From Alphaproteobacteria bacterium (GTDB lineage: Bacteria; Pseudomonadota; Alphaproteobacteria; ATCC43930; CGMCC-115725), in assembly GCA_021325525.1 (NCBI GenBank), contig JAJPHB010000091.1, positions 1 to 60,179 of the forward strand: a DNA stretch of 60,179 bases, read 5' to 3'. The notes beneath the pieces are model-generated. The model searched no databases. It was not told the DNA's origin and saw only the letters and a list, made by a program, of their open reading frames with translations. How positions within the stretch are numbered: position 1 is the stretch's first letter; each line of letters opens with the position of its first letter. Below, piece by piece: positions 1 through 9,419 of this stretch. The position numbers and the translations under genes are program-made.

Positions 1-497
1 GCCCTGCCCGCTGCTTCGACTGCGAGGAGGACGCCTTCGCCTGCGTCGAGAAGCGGCAATACAAGGAAGGGGACGTCTTCGTCATCCGCTATGAGGGGCC
101 GCGCGGCGGCCCCGGCATGCGCGAGATGCTGGCGACGACGGCGGCGCTCTACGGCCAGGGAACGGGCGGCAAGGTCGCGCTCATCACCGACGGCCGCTTC
201 TCCGGCGCGACGCGCGGCTTCTGCATCGGCCATGTCGGCCCCGAGGCGGCGGTAGGCGGCCCGATCGCGCTCCTGCGCGACGGCGACATCATCGCGATCG
301 ATGCCGAGAAGGGCACGATCACCGTCGAGCTCGATGATGCCGAGCTCGCCGCCCGGCGGCAAAGCTGGAAGCCGCGCCGGCACGAATACCAGTCGGGCGC
401 GCTCTGGAAGTACGCGCAAACCGTGGGCGACGCCGAAAAAGGCGCCGTCACTCATCCCGGCGCCAAGATGGAGACGCATGTCTTCGCGGATTTGTGA
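1..497 (+). CDS. ilvD: Dihydroxy-acid dehydratase, C-terminal part (5' end outside window)
   Basis: Open from base 3 to a TGA at 495-497. IlvD dehydrates dihydroxy-acids to 2-keto acids in valine, isoleucine and leucine synthesis and is an Fe-S enzyme of the cytosol. The visible part carries the family's C-terminal block: an ARCFD segment, [15 protein letters not shown], then [23 protein letters not shown] and a final [11 protein letters not shown] region, ending with the usual RRQSWKPR tail. It is cut only by the window edge. The next gene follows in the same direction after a hairpin-like intergenic repeat. Identity is clear from these motifs. Confidence 0.95.
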   Translation, partial: PARCFDCEEDAFACVEKRQYKEGDVFVIRYEGPRGGPGMREMLATTAALYGQGTGGKVALITDGRFSGATRGFCIGHVGPEAAVGGPIALLRDGDIIAIDAEKGTITVELDDAELAARRQSWKPRRHEYQSGALWKYAQTVGDAEKGAVTHPGAKMETHVFADL

Positions 498-546
498 CGA
501 GCCCCGCTCGCCGCGAGAGAGTTCCTCTCCCGCTTCCGGGATAAGA

Positions 547-569
547 CCCTCTCCGCTGAGGGGAGAGGG
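547..569. repeat. Palindromic CCCTCTCC...GGAGAGGG intergenic hairpin
   Basis: Arms CCCTCTCC (547-554) and GGAGAGGG (562-569) are perfect complements around a 7-base loop. It sits between ilvD and the aminomutase-like gene, just upstream of that gene's homologous N-terminus. It resembles the dispersed purine/pyrimidine palindromes common between genes of alphaproteobacteria. It could act as a weak terminator or be a mobile repeat copy; no T-run follows. Confidence 0.5.
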
Positions 570-630
570 GTGTGAAATCGGGGATGATGGAGAGGGGAAA
601 TCGAGGCAGGGAAGGGGGAGGAAGGTCACC

Positions 631-1671
631 CTGCGCCGCCCGGAGGACCTCGTTGCGGCGGGCCTCGTTCCGCCGGAGCGCCTGCCCGAGATCGCGGCCG
701 TCGCGCGGGAATTCGCGATCTCCGTGACGCCGGCCATGGCCGAGCTCGTCGATCCCGCCGACCCCGCCGATCCCATCGCGGCGCAGTTCGTCCCCAGCGC
801 GGCCGAGCTGGCGACGGCGCCGGAGGAACGCCAGGATCCCATCGGCGACGAGCGCCATTCGCCCATCAAGGGCATTGTCCACCGCTATCCGGACCGCGTG
901 CTCCTGAAGCCGGTGCATGTCTGCCCAGTCTATTGCCGCTTCTGTTTTCGCCGCGAGGCGGTGGGGCCGGGCGGCGAAGCGCTCTCCTCCGATGAGCTGA
1001 CGGCGGCACTCGACTATATCCGGGCGCGTCCGCAGATCTGGGAGGTGATCATCACCGGCGGCGATCCGCTCATGCTGGCGCCGCGGCGGCTGCGGGAGAT
1101 CGTGGCCGCGCTCGACGCCATCCCGCATCTCGGCGTCATCCGCCTTCACAGTCGCGTGCCGATTGTCGCGCCGGAGCGGGTGACGGAGGCGCTTGTTGCG
1201 TCGCTCGAGGCCGAGAAGGCGGTTTTCCTCGTTCTCCACGCCAATCACCCGCGCGAGCTCGCGCCGGCGGCGCGCGCGGCCTGCCGCCGCCTTGGCCGGG
1301 CGGGGATCGCGCTTCTCGGCCAGACGGTCCTCCTCAAGGGCGTCAATGACGATCCGGCGACTCTGACGTCGCTGCTGCGCGGCCTCGTCGCGATGCGGGT
1401 CAAGCCCTATTATCTCCACCACGCCGACCTCGCGCGCGGCACGTCGCGCTTCCGCACCTCGATCGAGCGCGGGCAGGAGTTGATGCGCAGCTTGCGCGGG
1501 CATGTCTCGGGCCTTTGCCAGCCGAGCTATGTGCTGGACATTCCGGGCGGCTACGGCAAGGCGCCGATCGGCCCGACCTATCTCGAAAGCGCCGGGGACG
1601 GCACCTGGCGGGTCGAGGATTTCCGCGGCGCCCGGCACGCCTACCCGCCCCCCGGCGACGAGCCGGCGTGA
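631..1671 (+). CDS. Lysine-2,3-aminomutase-like radical SAM protein
   Basis: A radical SAM enzyme of the KamA/EpmB family with a CPVYCRFCF cluster motif (CxxxCxxC for the 4Fe-4S/SAM centre), a GGDP motif and a PLP-type C-terminal region (LCQPSYVLDIPGGYGK). EpmB-like members convert lysine to beta-lysine for EF-P modification; others serve beta-lysine synthesis. No efp or epmA lies in the window, so the exact role is open. The reading frame stays open far upstream into ilvD, but family similarity starts only at about 628 (TLRRPEDLVAAGLVPP) and no ATG, GTG or TTG lies in frame there. The start given is a CTG preceded by GGAGG at 617-621. A GTG at 724 would lose conserved N-terminus. Confidence 0.8.
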   Translation: MRRPEDLVAAGLVPPERLPEIAAVAREFAISVTPAMAELVDPADPADPIAAQFVPSAAELATAPEERQDPIGDERHSPIKGIVHRYPDRVLLKPVHVCPVYCRFCFRREAVGPGGEALSSDELTAALDYIRARPQIWEVIITGGDPLMLAPRRLREIVAALDAIPHLGVIRLHSRVPIVAPERVTEALVASLEAEKAVFLVLHANHPRELAPAARAACRRLGRAGIALLGQTVLLKGVNDDPATLTSLLRGLVAMRVKPYYLHHADLARGTSRFRTSIERGQELMRSLRGHVSGLCQPSYVLDIPGGYGKAPIGPTYLESAGDGTWRVEDFRGARHAYPPPGDEPA

Positions 1672-1737
1672 CGGCGCAAGCCTTTCTTAACCGGGCCGCG
1701 TGAGACTGTCGGGCTTGCCAACTGCCCGCCCATCGCG

Positions 1738-2094
1738 ATGAAGGTCATTCGCACGAGCTTCGACCGGCACGAGGAACGCCGCGACCGCCGCTATCCGCTG
1801 CCGCCGCTCGTGGTGGTCATCGAGGGGGCGGAGTATACGACGGTCAACTGGTCCTTGGGCGGTTTCCTCGTCAGCGGCTTCGCCGGCGAGATCCCGGTCG
1901 GTGCCACGATCATGGGCAAGCTGCGCGTCGGCGAGGAGAAGCGCTTTCTTCGCTTCACCGGGACCGTGGTGCGCGTCGACACGCCGGAGCCCGGCTATCT
2001 CGCCGTGCAGTTCAACGAGCTCGGCGAGGACGGGATCGGCATTCTCGACCGCTATGTCGCGCGGCGCGCCTTTCGCGGCCGCGCCGGGAGCTGA
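1738..2094 (+). CDS. PilZ domain protein
   Basis: A 118-residue protein made almost entirely of one PilZ domain, the cyclic-di-GMP binding fold. The arginine-rich N-terminal motif (ERRDRRY) and the following N-W-S-L-G-G-F segment match the RxxxR and D/NxSxxG signature that grips c-di-GMP. No other domain is attached, so it is probably a stand-alone c-di-GMP receptor; its partner is unknown. ATG start. It is separated from both neighbours, which face the same way upstream and the opposite way downstream. Confidence 0.85.
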   Translation: MKVIRTSFDRHEERRDRRYPLPPLVVVIEGAEYTTVNWSLGGFLVSGFAGEIPVGATIMGKLRVGEEKRFLRFTGTVVRVDTPEPGYLAVQFNELGEDGIGILDRYVARRAFRGRAGS

Positions 2095-2100
2095 TTCGCC

Positions 2101-2871
2101 TCAGGCCAGCTCGCACCAGATGGGCGTGTGGTCGGAGGCCTTGTCCTTGCCGCGCGGCCCCTTGTCGATCGCGCAGGCAGCGAGCCGGTCGGCGGCCTGC
2201 GGCGACAGCAGGAGATGATCGATCCGCAACCCTTCGTCGCGGTACCAGCGTCCCGCCTGATAGTCCCAGAACGTGTAGACATGCGGCTCGGCGTGCAGCG
2301 CGCGGAACGCGTCGGTGAGGCCGAGATAGAGGAGCTTGCGGAAGCGCGCCCGTGATTCGGGGCGACAGAGCGCGTCATCGCGCCAGCCGACAGGATCGTA
2401 GAGGTCGTCATCGGCAGGACAGATGTTGTAATCGCCGGCGAGGATGACGGGTTGTTCGCTGCGGAGAAGCTCCTTCGCACGGGCGCAGAGACGGTCCATC
2501 CAGGCGAGCTTGTAGGGAAATTTCTCGCTCTCGACGGGGTTGCCGTTCGGCAGGTAGATCGAGGCGACGCGCAGGTCGCCGACCGTCGCCTCGATATAGC
2601 GGGCCTGCTCGTCGGCGGGATCGCCCGGAAGGCCTTTGACGATGTCGCGCGCCGGCTCGCGCGTCAGCAGCGCGACGCCGTTATAGGAGCGCTGCCCCGC
2701 CGCCTCGACGTGATAGCCGAGGCTCTTGATCTCGAGCAGCGGAAAATCGGCTTCCGGACACTTCGTCTCCTGAAGGCAGAGGATGTCCGGCCGCGCCGTT
2801 TCGATCCAGGCGAGAACGTTGGACAGCCGCGCCTTGATGGAATTGACGTTCCAGCTCGCGATCTTGACCAC
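2101..2871 (-). CDS. xth: Exodeoxyribonuclease III (AP endonuclease)
   Basis: 256 residues, full length for bacterial Xth. Opens with KIASWNVNSIKAR and carries the exonuclease-endonuclease-phosphatase motifs LQETK (metal-binding Glu), YLPNG, AGDYNICP (catalytic Asp and Asn) and SDHTPIW (catalytic His). It cuts DNA at abasic sites and removes 3' blocks in base excision repair. The start is a GTG (2869-2871) with a GGGGGGAA stretch just upstream. It lies 27 bases behind erpA on the same strand and is probably co-transcribed. Confidence 0.95.
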   Translation of the reverse strand: MVKIASWNVNSIKARLSNVLAWIETARPDILCLQETKCPEADFPLLEIKSLGYHVEAAGQRSYNGVALLTREPARDIVKGLPGDPADEQARYIEATVGDLRVASIYLPNGNPVESEKFPYKLAWMDRLCARAKELLRSEQPVILAGDYNICPADDDLYDPVGWRDDALCRPESRARFRKLLYLGLTDAFRALHAEPHVYTFWDYQAGRWYRDEGLRIDHLLLSPQAADRLAACAIDKGPRGKDKASDHTPIWCELA

Positions 2872-2898
2872 GGTTCCCCCCGGAGCCGCGGGCGCGGC

Positions 2899-3255
2899 TC
2901 AGCCGATCGAGAAGGAGTTGCCGCAGCCGCAGGAGGAAGCGGCGTTGGGGTTGGTCACGCGGAAGGAAGCGCCCATCATATCCTCGACGAAGTCGATCTC
3001 GGCGCCGTCGAGGAGCTCGAGCGAGGTCTCGTCGACGACGACCTCGACCCCGTCGCGCATAAAGACAACGTCGCCCTCCTGGCGCGTGTCGTCGAAGCTG
3101 AAGCCATACTGGAAGCCGGAGCAGCCGCCGCCCGAGACGGCGATCCGCAAGAAGGCGTCGCCGACGTTCTCGGCGGCCTTCAATTCGGCAACCCGCCGTG
3201 CCGCATTCGCGCTCACCAAAATGCGGCGCTGCGGCGCGGCCCCGTTATCGGGCAT
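2899..3255 (-). CDS. erpA: A-type iron-sulfur cluster carrier/insertion protein (ErpA/IscA family)
   Basis: 118 residues with the three conserved cysteines of A-type carriers: one in GGGCSGFQYGF and two in the terminal SSCGCGNSF. These hold a transient cluster that is passed to apo-enzymes. The frame is open further upstream, but the ATG at 3253-3255 is chosen because AAGGAG lies directly before it and the family start follows at once. It lies between a secreted hypothetical and xth, all leftward. ErpA is preferred because this erpA - dgt neighbourhood is conserved in Hyphomicrobiales; IscA-like naming is possible. Confidence 0.92.
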   Translation of the reverse strand: MPDNGAAPQRRILVSANAARRVAELKAAENVGDAFLRIAVSGGGCSGFQYGFSFDDTRQEGDVVFMRDGVEVVVDETSLELLDGAEIDFVEDMMGASFRVTNPNAASSCGCGNSFSIG

Positions 3256-3326
3256 GGCTTGCTCCTTCGATCTCGAAGATTGCCTCCTAAATGTAGGAAA
3301 TGCCGCGGATTTGTCAAACCGCCGGG

Positions 3327-3782
3327 TCATTCCTTGAATCGCTCGACGAGAACGCCAAAGGCGGCGAGGCGGCGGTCCAAGCCGCGTAAAACCGGGTACT
3401 GGAGCAATCCTTGAGGGTCGCCCTCATCGCGCCTCGTCCATACTTCTATTCTCCGGGCGAGCGCCGCTCGACGGTCGAACTCGAGAGCCCGATCGGCAGC
3501 GACCGCCAGGTCCCGGCCTCGCCATGAGGCGCGAATGCGGAGCGTTGGGCCACTTCCCGACAAGCCGAGATCGACGGGTTGCGCCGCGCCGTCGATCACC
3601 AGCAGGACACCTTCCGCACAGCGTCCCCACGCCACGTCGTCATCGGCGCATTGCCACGCGAATTCCTCGAGCTTGGTGCCAGCGGCATCGAACTGAACGA
3701 CATCGACCAAATAGCGCGCTTCGACGGGTGAAACCGCCGCCGAGGCGTAAAGAATCCAGAAGACAGCGAGGGCGCCGCGCAT
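3327..3782 (-). CDS. Hypothetical secreted protein
   Basis: 151 residues of no family I recognise. It opens with a plausible Sec signal peptide (MRGALAVFWILYASAAVSPVEA, cut near residue 22). The mature part has two cysteines about ten residues apart (WQCADDDVAWGRC), which could form a disulfide in the periplasm. It stands just upstream of erpA on the same strand with a 71-base gap. The ribosome site before its ATG is weak (GAACGAG). No frame on the other strand competes here, so I consider it a real gene, but this is not certain. Confidence 0.55.
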   Translation of the reverse strand: MRGALAVFWILYASAAVSPVEARYLVDVVQFDAAGTKLEEFAWQCADDDVAWGRCAEGVLLVIDGAAQPVDLGLSGSGPTLRIRASWRGRDLAVAADRALEFDRRAALARRIEVWTRRDEGDPQGLLQYPVLRGLDRRLAAFGVLVERFKE

Positions 3783-3862
3783 TGCTCGTTCTTGTCGATG
3801 CCATTATCGAGATGTTCAACCTTGCATCGCGACCGTGGCGAAAGAATGGCATGACATTGCGC

Positions 3863-3882
3863 CTACCCGGCCGCACGGGTAG
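3863..3882. promoter_or_regulatory. Inverted repeat in the divergent gap before dgt
   Basis: CTACCCG (3863-3869) and CGGGTAG (3876-3882) are perfect 7-base arms around GCCGCA, in the 112-base gap between the leftward hypothetical and dgt, 12 bases before the dgt start. A short T-run follows. It could be an operator or a hairpin in the dgt leader. Only the symmetry is seen. Confidence 0.35.
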
Positions 3883-3894
3883 TTTCCTCGCGCG

Positions 3895-5073
3895 ATGATG
3901 CCCGCCGCGCTTGCCCCCTATGCCTGCCGCCCGGAGGAGAGCCGCGGCCGGCTCTACAGGGAGCCGGAGAGCGCGCTGCGCTCGCCCTTCCAGCGCGACC
4001 GCGACCGCATCATCCATTCCGCCGCCTTCCGCCGCCTGAAGCACAAGACGCAGGTCTTCGTCTATCACGAAGGCGACCACTACCGCACCCGCCTCACCCA
4101 TTCGATCGAGGTGGCGCAGATCGCGCGGACGATCAGTCGTGCTCTCGGCCTCAACGAGGACCTGGCCGAGGCGCTGGCCCTTGCCCATGATCTCGGCCAC
4201 ACGCCCTTCGGCCATGCCGGGGAGGAGGCGCTCGCCGAGGTCATGCGGCCCTTCGGCGGCTTCAGCCACAACGATCAGACCTTGCGCATCCTGACGAGCC
4301 TCGAGCACCGCTATGCTGAGTTCGACGGGCTCAACCTCACCTGGGAGACGCTCGAAGGGACGGTGAAGCACAATGGCCCGCTGCTTAGAGCGGGCGAGAC
4401 CGCAGCGCTGTCGCCAAGCATCGCCGCCTATAATCGCCGGCACGATCTCGAGCTCGACACGGAGCCGAGCGGCGAGGCGCAGCTTGCAGCTCTCTCCGAC
4501 GACATCGCCTACAACAATCACGATATCGACGACGGTTTGCGTGCCGGCCTCTTCACGGTCGTCGATCTCGCCGAGGTTCCGGGGGTGGGGCCGGTCTTTG
4601 CCGAGGTCGCGCAGCGCTATCCCGGCATCGATGAAGCCCGCCTCATCCACGAATCGATTCGCCGAATCATCGACCGCATGGTCGTCGATCTCATCGACGA
4701 GACGCGCCGGCGCCTCAAGGACAGCGGTGTCAGGACCGTCGCCGAAATCAGGAATTACAAGGCTCCCCTCGTCGCATTCTCAGAGACGATGCGCGCCAAC
4801 GACAAGGCGCTGAAGGCCTTCTTGTTCGAGCGCATGTATCGGCATTACAAGGTGAACCGCATGGCATCGAAAGCGCGGCGCATCGTGCAGAGCATGTTCC
4901 GGCTCTTTCTCGAAGAGCCGGAATGCCTGCCGAGCGAGTGGCGAGCGCAGGCGGGCGAGAGGGGCAGCATGGCGACGGCACGGATCGTCGCCGACTACAT
5001 CGCCGGCATGACCGACCGCTTCGCCCTCGACGAGCACGCCCGGCTTTTCGATCCGGATGCGGCGACGACATGA
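3895..5073 (+). CDS. dgt: Deoxyguanosinetriphosphate triphosphohydrolase-like protein
   Basis: 392 residues, HD-superfamily phosphohydrolase that splits dNTPs to nucleosides and triphosphate. Seen: [35 protein letters not shown] at the N-terminus, [15 protein letters not shown], then the metal-binding HD in [16 protein letters not shown], and [16 protein letters not shown] further on, all in the usual order of the alphaproteobacterial Dgt-like group. Two ATGs stand in tandem at 3895 and 3898. Its stop overlaps the argS start (ATGA, 5070-5073), which suggests translational coupling. Confidence 0.93.
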   Translation: MMPAALAPYACRPEESRGRLYREPESALRSPFQRDRDRIIHSAAFRRLKHKTQVFVYHEGDHYRTRLTHSIEVAQIARTISRALGLNEDLAEALALAHDLGHTPFGHAGEEALAEVMRPFGGFSHNDQTLRILTSLEHRYAEFDGLNLTWETLEGTVKHNGPLLRAGETAALSPSIAAYNRRHDLELDTEPSGEAQLAALSDDIAYNNHDIDDGLRAGLFTVVDLAEVPGVGPVFAEVAQRYPGIDEARLIHESIRRIIDRMVVDLIDETRRRLKDSGVRTVAEIRNYKAPLVAFSETMRANDKALKAFLFERMYRHYKVNRMASKARRIVQSMFRLFLEEPECLPSEWRAQAGERGSMATARIVADYIAGMTDRFALDEHARLFDPDAATT

Positions 5074-6824
5074 ATCTCTTTCGGCATTTCAGGACCGAGA
5101 TCGCGGCCGCGATCGAAAAGATGGTGAGCGCCGGCGCGCTGCCTGCCGGGCTCGATCTTTCGCGCTTCGTCGTCGAGCCGCCGCGCGATCCTGCGCATGG
5201 CGATCTTTCGACGAATGCCGCCATGGTGCTGGCCAAGCCCGCCGGAACCGCGCCGCGCAGCCTTGCCGAGCGCCTTGCCGAAGGCCTGCGGGCGCATCCC
5301 GATGTGACCGAGGTCACCGTCGCCGGTCCCGGCTTCCTCAATTTCCGCCTCGCCGACCATTTCTGGCATGCGCGCCTCGCCGAGATCCTTCGCGCCGGCG
5401 CCGCTTATGGCGATTCGATGATGGGCGGCGGCACGCTGATCAACGTCGAATACGTCTCGGCCAATCCGACGGGGCCCCTCCATGTCGGCCACGGGCGCGG
5501 CGCCGTCTTCGGCGACGTGCTCGCCTCGCTCCTGGAGAAGGCGGGCTACAAGGTCGTGCGCGAATACTACATCAACGATGCCGGCGCGCAGGTGGACACG
5601 CTCGCGCGCTCGGCGCATCTGCGCTACCGCGAGGCGCTGGGCGAAGCGGTCGGCCCCATCCCGGAAGGGCTCTATCCGGGAGAATATTTGAAGGACGTCG
5701 GCCGGAAGCTGGCTGCGCGCGACGGCGAGCGCTGGCGCAATGCGCCGGAGAGCGTCTGGCTGGCGCCGGTGCGCAGCTTCGCCATCGCCGAGATGATGGC
5801 GCTCATCAGGGCCGATCTTGCCGCGCTCGGCATCCGCCAGGAGATCTTCAGCTCCGAGCGCGCCGTCGTCGAATCCGGCGGCATCGACGCGGCGCTGGCG
5901 GCGCTCGACCAGGCAGGGCTTCTCTATACCGGGACGCTCGACCCGCCCAAGGGCAAGCTGCCCGAAGACTGGGAGCCGCGGCCGCAGACGCTCTTCCGCT
6001 CGACGGCCTTCGGCGACGATGTCGATCGGCCGGTGCGGAAGTCCGACGGCTCCTGGACGTATTTCGCCGCCGATATCGCCTATCATTTCGACAAGTACCG
6101 CCGCGGCGCCGCCTTCATGATCGACGTGCTGGGCGCCGATCACGGCGGCTACGTGAAGCGGATGAAGGCGGTCGTCAAAGCACTGACCGGCGGCCGGGGC
6201 GAGCTCGACGTGAAGCTCTGCCAGCTGGTCAATCTCTTCGACAAAGGCGAGCCCGTGCGCATGTCGAAGCGCGCCGGCACCTTCGTCACCTTGCGCGAAG
6301 TCGTGGACGAGGTCGGCAAGGACGTCTTCCGCTTCATGATGCTGACGCGGCGCAACGACCAGCCGCTCGATTTCGATTTCGCCAAGGTGACGGAGCAGTC
6401 GAAAGACAATCCGGTCTTCTACGTGCAGTACGCGCATGCGCGCGCGTCCTCGGTGCTTCGCCATGCGCGGGCCGACTTCGCGGGCGAGGATTTCACGCCG
6501 GCGGCGCTCGCCGGCGGGCCTTGCGAGCGCCTTTCCGATCCGGCCGAGCTTGGCCTCATACGCCTGCTGGCGAGCTGGCCACGCCTCGTCGAGAGCGCCG
6601 CCGAGGCGCATGAACCGCACCGCATCGCCTTCTATCTCGGCGAGGTCGCCGCCGCCTTCCACGGCCTCTGGAACAAGGGCAAGGACGAGGCGACTCTCCG
6701 CTTCATCGTCGCCGACGATCTCGCCTTGACGAAGGCGCGCCTCGCCCTCGTCCAGGCGGTCGCCTTCATCCTCGCGTCGGGGCTTCTGGTCCTCGGCGTC
6801 GAGCCGGTCGAGGAGATGCGTTGA
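5070..6824 (+). CDS. argS: Arginyl-tRNA synthetase
   Basis: 584 residues, class I synthetase charging tRNA-Arg. The Add1 N-terminal region ([12 protein letters not shown]) is followed by [24 protein letters not shown], in which PLHVGHGR is the HIGH motif, and by the KMSKR-type MSKRAGTF. The C-terminal anticodon-binding domain ends in the usual LGVEPVEEM. The frame is open further upstream inside dgt, but the ATG at 5070 gives the family's normal N-terminus and overlaps the dgt stop by four bases. Confidence 0.96.
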   Translation: MNLFRHFRTEIAAAIEKMVSAGALPAGLDLSRFVVEPPRDPAHGDLSTNAAMVLAKPAGTAPRSLAERLAEGLRAHPDVTEVTVAGPGFLNFRLADHFWHARLAEILRAGAAYGDSMMGGGTLINVEYVSANPTGPLHVGHGRGAVFGDVLASLLEKAGYKVVREYYINDAGAQVDTLARSAHLRYREALGEAVGPIPEGLYPGEYLKDVGRKLAARDGERWRNAPESVWLAPVRSFAIAEMMALIRADLAALGIRQEIFSSERAVVESGGIDAALAALDQAGLLYTGTLDPPKGKLPEDWEPRPQTLFRSTAFGDDVDRPVRKSDGSWTYFAADIAYHFDKYRRGAAFMIDVLGADHGGYVKRMKAVVKALTGGRGELDVKLCQLVNLFDKGEPVRMSKRAGTFVTLREVVDEVGKDVFRFMMLTRRNDQPLDFDFAKVTEQSKDNPVFYVQYAHARASSVLRHARADFAGEDFTPAALAGGPCERLSDPAELGLIRLLASWPRLVESAAEAHEPHRIAFYLGEVAAAFHGLWNKGKDEATLRFIVADDLALTKARLALVQAVAFILASGLLVLGVEPVEEMR

Positions 6825-7696
6825 TGTCCTACAGCCTGGATCCCGGGCAGGATGCGTCCTCCGGCTATGATGAGGCGCCGCAGCGCCGGCGCCATATTCT
6901 GGGTCGGCTCCTCGCCGCATTGGTCATGGCCGCCAGCGCCGGCGGCCTCTGGTATGCTTATGACGCGAGCCGCGCGCACCGGGCAGGGGACGTGCCGCTG
7001 ATCCGTGCCGATGAGGGGGCGACCAAGGTTCGACCCGCCCAGCCCGGCGGGATGACGATCCCGGATCAGAATATGATGGTCTACAATGAAGGGCGCGGGC
7101 AGCAGCAGGTGGAAAATCTGCTGCCGCCGCCGGAAACCCCCTTGCCGCGTCCGGCGCCGCCTCCTGCCGAAGCAGCGCCGCCCTCGGCGCCGCCAGAGCA
7201 AGCGACGGCAGCGGCCAGCATTCCGCCGGCCACCCTGCCGCAGGCCTCTGCCGCCATCGCCTTGCCGTCTTCGGCGCCGCTGCCGCCGGTCGCGGCGCCT
7301 GCCCCCCTTCCGGTCGCGGCCGCGCCGATCGCCCCGGCGCAGAGCCCGGTCGCCGCTGCCGCTGCAGCGCCACTGCCACCGCAACCGGCATCGCCCCCCG
7401 CATCCAGGCCCGCCGAACCCCGCAAGGCGGAGAGCGCATCTGCCGCGGGCGGCTATCGCCTGCAGCTCGCAGCGCTGCGCAGCGAGGAGGCGGCGCGGCA
7501 CGAATGGGAGGCGCTGAGGGCGGCGCATAGGGATCTCCTCGGCGCGCTCGAGGCGCGGTGGCCGCGCGCCGATCTCGGCGCCCGCGGCACCTTCTATCGC
7601 GTGCAGGCGGGACCCATCGCGGATGCGGCGAAGGCGGAGCAGCTCTGCGCCGAGCTGCGCCACCGCAACGTCGCCTGCATCCTGGTTCGGCCCTGA
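6824..7696 (+). CDS. SPOR domain membrane protein
   Basis: 290 residues. A short cytoplasmic head, one membrane segment at about residues 28-47 (LGRLLAALVMAASAGGLWYAY), a long proline/alanine-rich periplasmic linker, and a C-terminal SPOR domain (GGYRLQLAALRSEEAARHEW to the end), which binds denuded septal peptidoglycan. This build is that of cell-division SPOR proteins such as FtsN, though FtsN identity cannot be claimed. The ATG at 6824 shares its A with the argS stop. nagZ, a peptidoglycan recycling gene, follows after one base. Confidence 0.88.
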   Translation: MSYSLDPGQDASSGYDEAPQRRRHILGRLLAALVMAASAGGLWYAYDASRAHRAGDVPLIRADEGATKVRPAQPGGMTIPDQNMMVYNEGRGQQQVENLLPPPETPLPRPAPPPAEAAPPSAPPEQATAAASIPPATLPQASAAIALPSSAPLPPVAAPAPLPVAAAPIAPAQSPVAAAAAAPLPPQPASPPASRPAEPRKAESASAAGGYRLQLAALRSEEAARHEWEALRAAHRDLLGALEARWPRADLGARGTFYRVQAGPIADAAKAEQLCAELRHRNVACILVRP

Positions 7697-7697
7697 G

Positions 7698-8705
7698 ATG
7701 TCGATCCCGCGCGCCGTCATCTTCGGCTGCACCGGCCCCGCTCTTGGCGCGGCGGAGCGCGCGTTCTTTCGCGAGGCCGATCCGCTCGGCTTCATACTCT
7801 TTCAGCGCAACTGCGTCGATTCCGGCCAGATCCGGCGCCTCGTCCAGGAATTGCGCGCGGCCGTCGGGCGCGCGGACGCGCCCATCCTCATCGATCAGGA
7901 AGGCGGGCGCGTCGCCCGCCTGAAACCGCCGCATTGGCGAGTCTATCCCCCGGCCGAACGCATCGCCGCTCTCGGCGCCGAGGCGCAGGAGGCGGCGCGG
8001 CTCGTCTCCCGCCTCATCGCCGCCGACCTCGCAGCGCTCGGCATCACCGTCGATTGCCTTCCCGTGCTCGATCTGCGCATTCCGGGCGCCGACGCCGTCA
8101 TCGGCGACCGCTCCTATGGGGCGGAGCCGGAGAGGGTGGCGGCGCTCGGCCGCGCCGGCGCCGAGGGGCTTCTCGAAGGCGGCGTGCTGCCCGTCATCAA
8201 GCACATTCCCGGGCACGGCCGCGGCACCGTCGACAGCCATATCGCCTGTCCGGTCGTCGCGGCGCCCCGCGCCGAGCTCGAAACCAGCGACTTCATGCCA
8301 TTCCGGCTGCTCGCCGACATGCCCTGGGCGATGACGGCGCATATCGTCTACTCCGCGATCGATCCGGAGCGGCCGGCGACGCTCTCGCCGCGGCTCGTTG
8401 CCGACATCATCCGCGGCGCGATCGGCTTCGACGGCGTCCTCGTCTCCGACGATCTCTCGATGCAGGCGCTGGGCGGGAGTTTCGCCGAGCGAGCCGAAGG
8501 AGCGCTCGCCGCCGGCTGCGATGTGGTGCTCCACTGCAACGGCAAGATGGAGGAAATGGCCGAGGTGGCGAAGGCGTCGGCGCCCCTCACGGCTGCGGCG
8601 CAGCGTCGCATCGCCGCTGCGGAGGAAAGGCGGCGTCACCATCTCCGGGCCGCCGATCTGGAGGCGCTCGCGGCGCGCTTTGCCGCTCTCTTTCCATCCC
8701 TTTGA
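7698..8705 (+). CDS. nagZ: Beta-N-acetylhexosaminidase (NagZ)
   Basis: 335 residues, glycoside hydrolase family 3. It releases N-acetylglucosamine from muropeptides in the cytosol during cell-wall recycling. Diagnostic segments are the substrate-binding LIDQEGGRVARL, the KHIPGHGRGTVDSH loop carrying the catalytic Asp-His pair, and the nucleophile Asp in VSDDLSMQAL. The chosen ATG lies one base after the SPOR gene stop; the upstream extension of the frame lacks family features. Confidence 0.95.
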   Translation: MSIPRAVIFGCTGPALGAAERAFFREADPLGFILFQRNCVDSGQIRRLVQELRAAVGRADAPILIDQEGGRVARLKPPHWRVYPPAERIAALGAEAQEAARLVSRLIAADLAALGITVDCLPVLDLRIPGADAVIGDRSYGAEPERVAALGRAGAEGLLEGGVLPVIKHIPGHGRGTVDSHIACPVVAAPRAELETSDFMPFRLLADMPWAMTAHIVYSAIDPERPATLSPRLVADIIRGAIGFDGVLVSDDLSMQALGGSFAERAEGALAAGCDVVLHCNGKMEEMAEVAKASAPLTAAAQRRIAAAEERRRHHLRAADLEALAARFAALFPSL

Positions 8706-8720
8706 GCACGGCAGGGCCGG

Positions 8721-9419
8721 TTGCACGGAAATCTTTTCGCGCTCTACGAGGCGTCCACCTGGGTCTTGCCTCTTCTCATCGCGATTCCCTTCCATGAAGC
8801 CTCGCACGGCTTCGTGGCGCATCTTCTCGGCGACGATACGGCATGGCGGCTCGGCCGCGTTACCTTCAATCCGCTGCGGCATATCGATCCGTTCGGCACG
8901 ATCCTGCTGCCGCTTCTGCTGTTCCTCAGCGGCGGCTTTATCTTCGGCTATGCGAAGCCGGTGCCGGTGAATTTCCGCGCGCTGCGCAATCCCCGCTTCG
9001 GTTCGGTTCTGGTGGCGGCGGCGGGACCCGCCATGAACATCGCGCTTGCCCTCGTCATGGCCTCTCTCGTCTATGCCGCGGTCTTCCTGCCCGCCAATGC
9101 CGCGCGCTGGGTGCTCTTCAACCTGCGCAATGCGATCGAGATCAATGTCGTCCTCGCCGTCTTCAACATGCTGCCGATCCCGCCGCTCGATGGCGGCCGC
9201 GTCGCCGTCGGGGTGCTGCCGCGCCGGCTCGGCTTTCCGCTGGCGCGGCTCGAGCCCTATGGGCTCCTTATCGTCCTCGGCCTGCTTTTCCTTCTGCCCT
9301 GGCTCGGCAGCGAGATCGGGATCAACCTCGACCTGCTGCGTTGGGTCCTCGCCTGGCCCGTCGACCACCTGCTAGATTTGATCATGGCGATCACGGGAAT
9401 CCCGGATCTCTTCTCATGA
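8721..9419 (+). CDS. Site-2 protease family (M50) membrane metalloprotease
   Basis: 232 residues, polytopic. The zinc motif HEASH (His25, Glu26, His29) lies in the first hydrophobic segment and the third ligand in NMLPIPPLDGGR (Asp157). No PDZ domain is present, so it belongs to the short Rip1/YwhC-like rather than the RseP branch; its substrate is unknown. The start is a TTG at 8721 giving MHGNLFALYEAS, with no better ATG before the HExxH. Its stop overlaps scpA by four bases, as is usual in this neighbourhood. Confidence 0.9.
   Translation: MHGNLFALYEASTWVLPLLIAIPFHEASHGFVAHLLGDDTAWRLGRVTFNPLRHIDPFGTILLPLLLFLSGGFIFGYAKPVPVNFRALRNPRFGSVLVAAAGPAMNIALALVMASLVYAAVFLPANAARWVLFNLRNAIEINVVLAVFNMLPIPPLDGGRVAVGVLPRRLGFPLARLEPYGLLIVLGLLFLLPWLGSEIGINLDLLRWVLAWPVDHLLDLIMAITGIPDLFS

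Noticed and set aside
6924-9368. 814-codon minus-strand frame opposite SPOR, nagZ and the M50 protease genes
   Set aside because: Same reason: antisense to three supported genes and without any motif.
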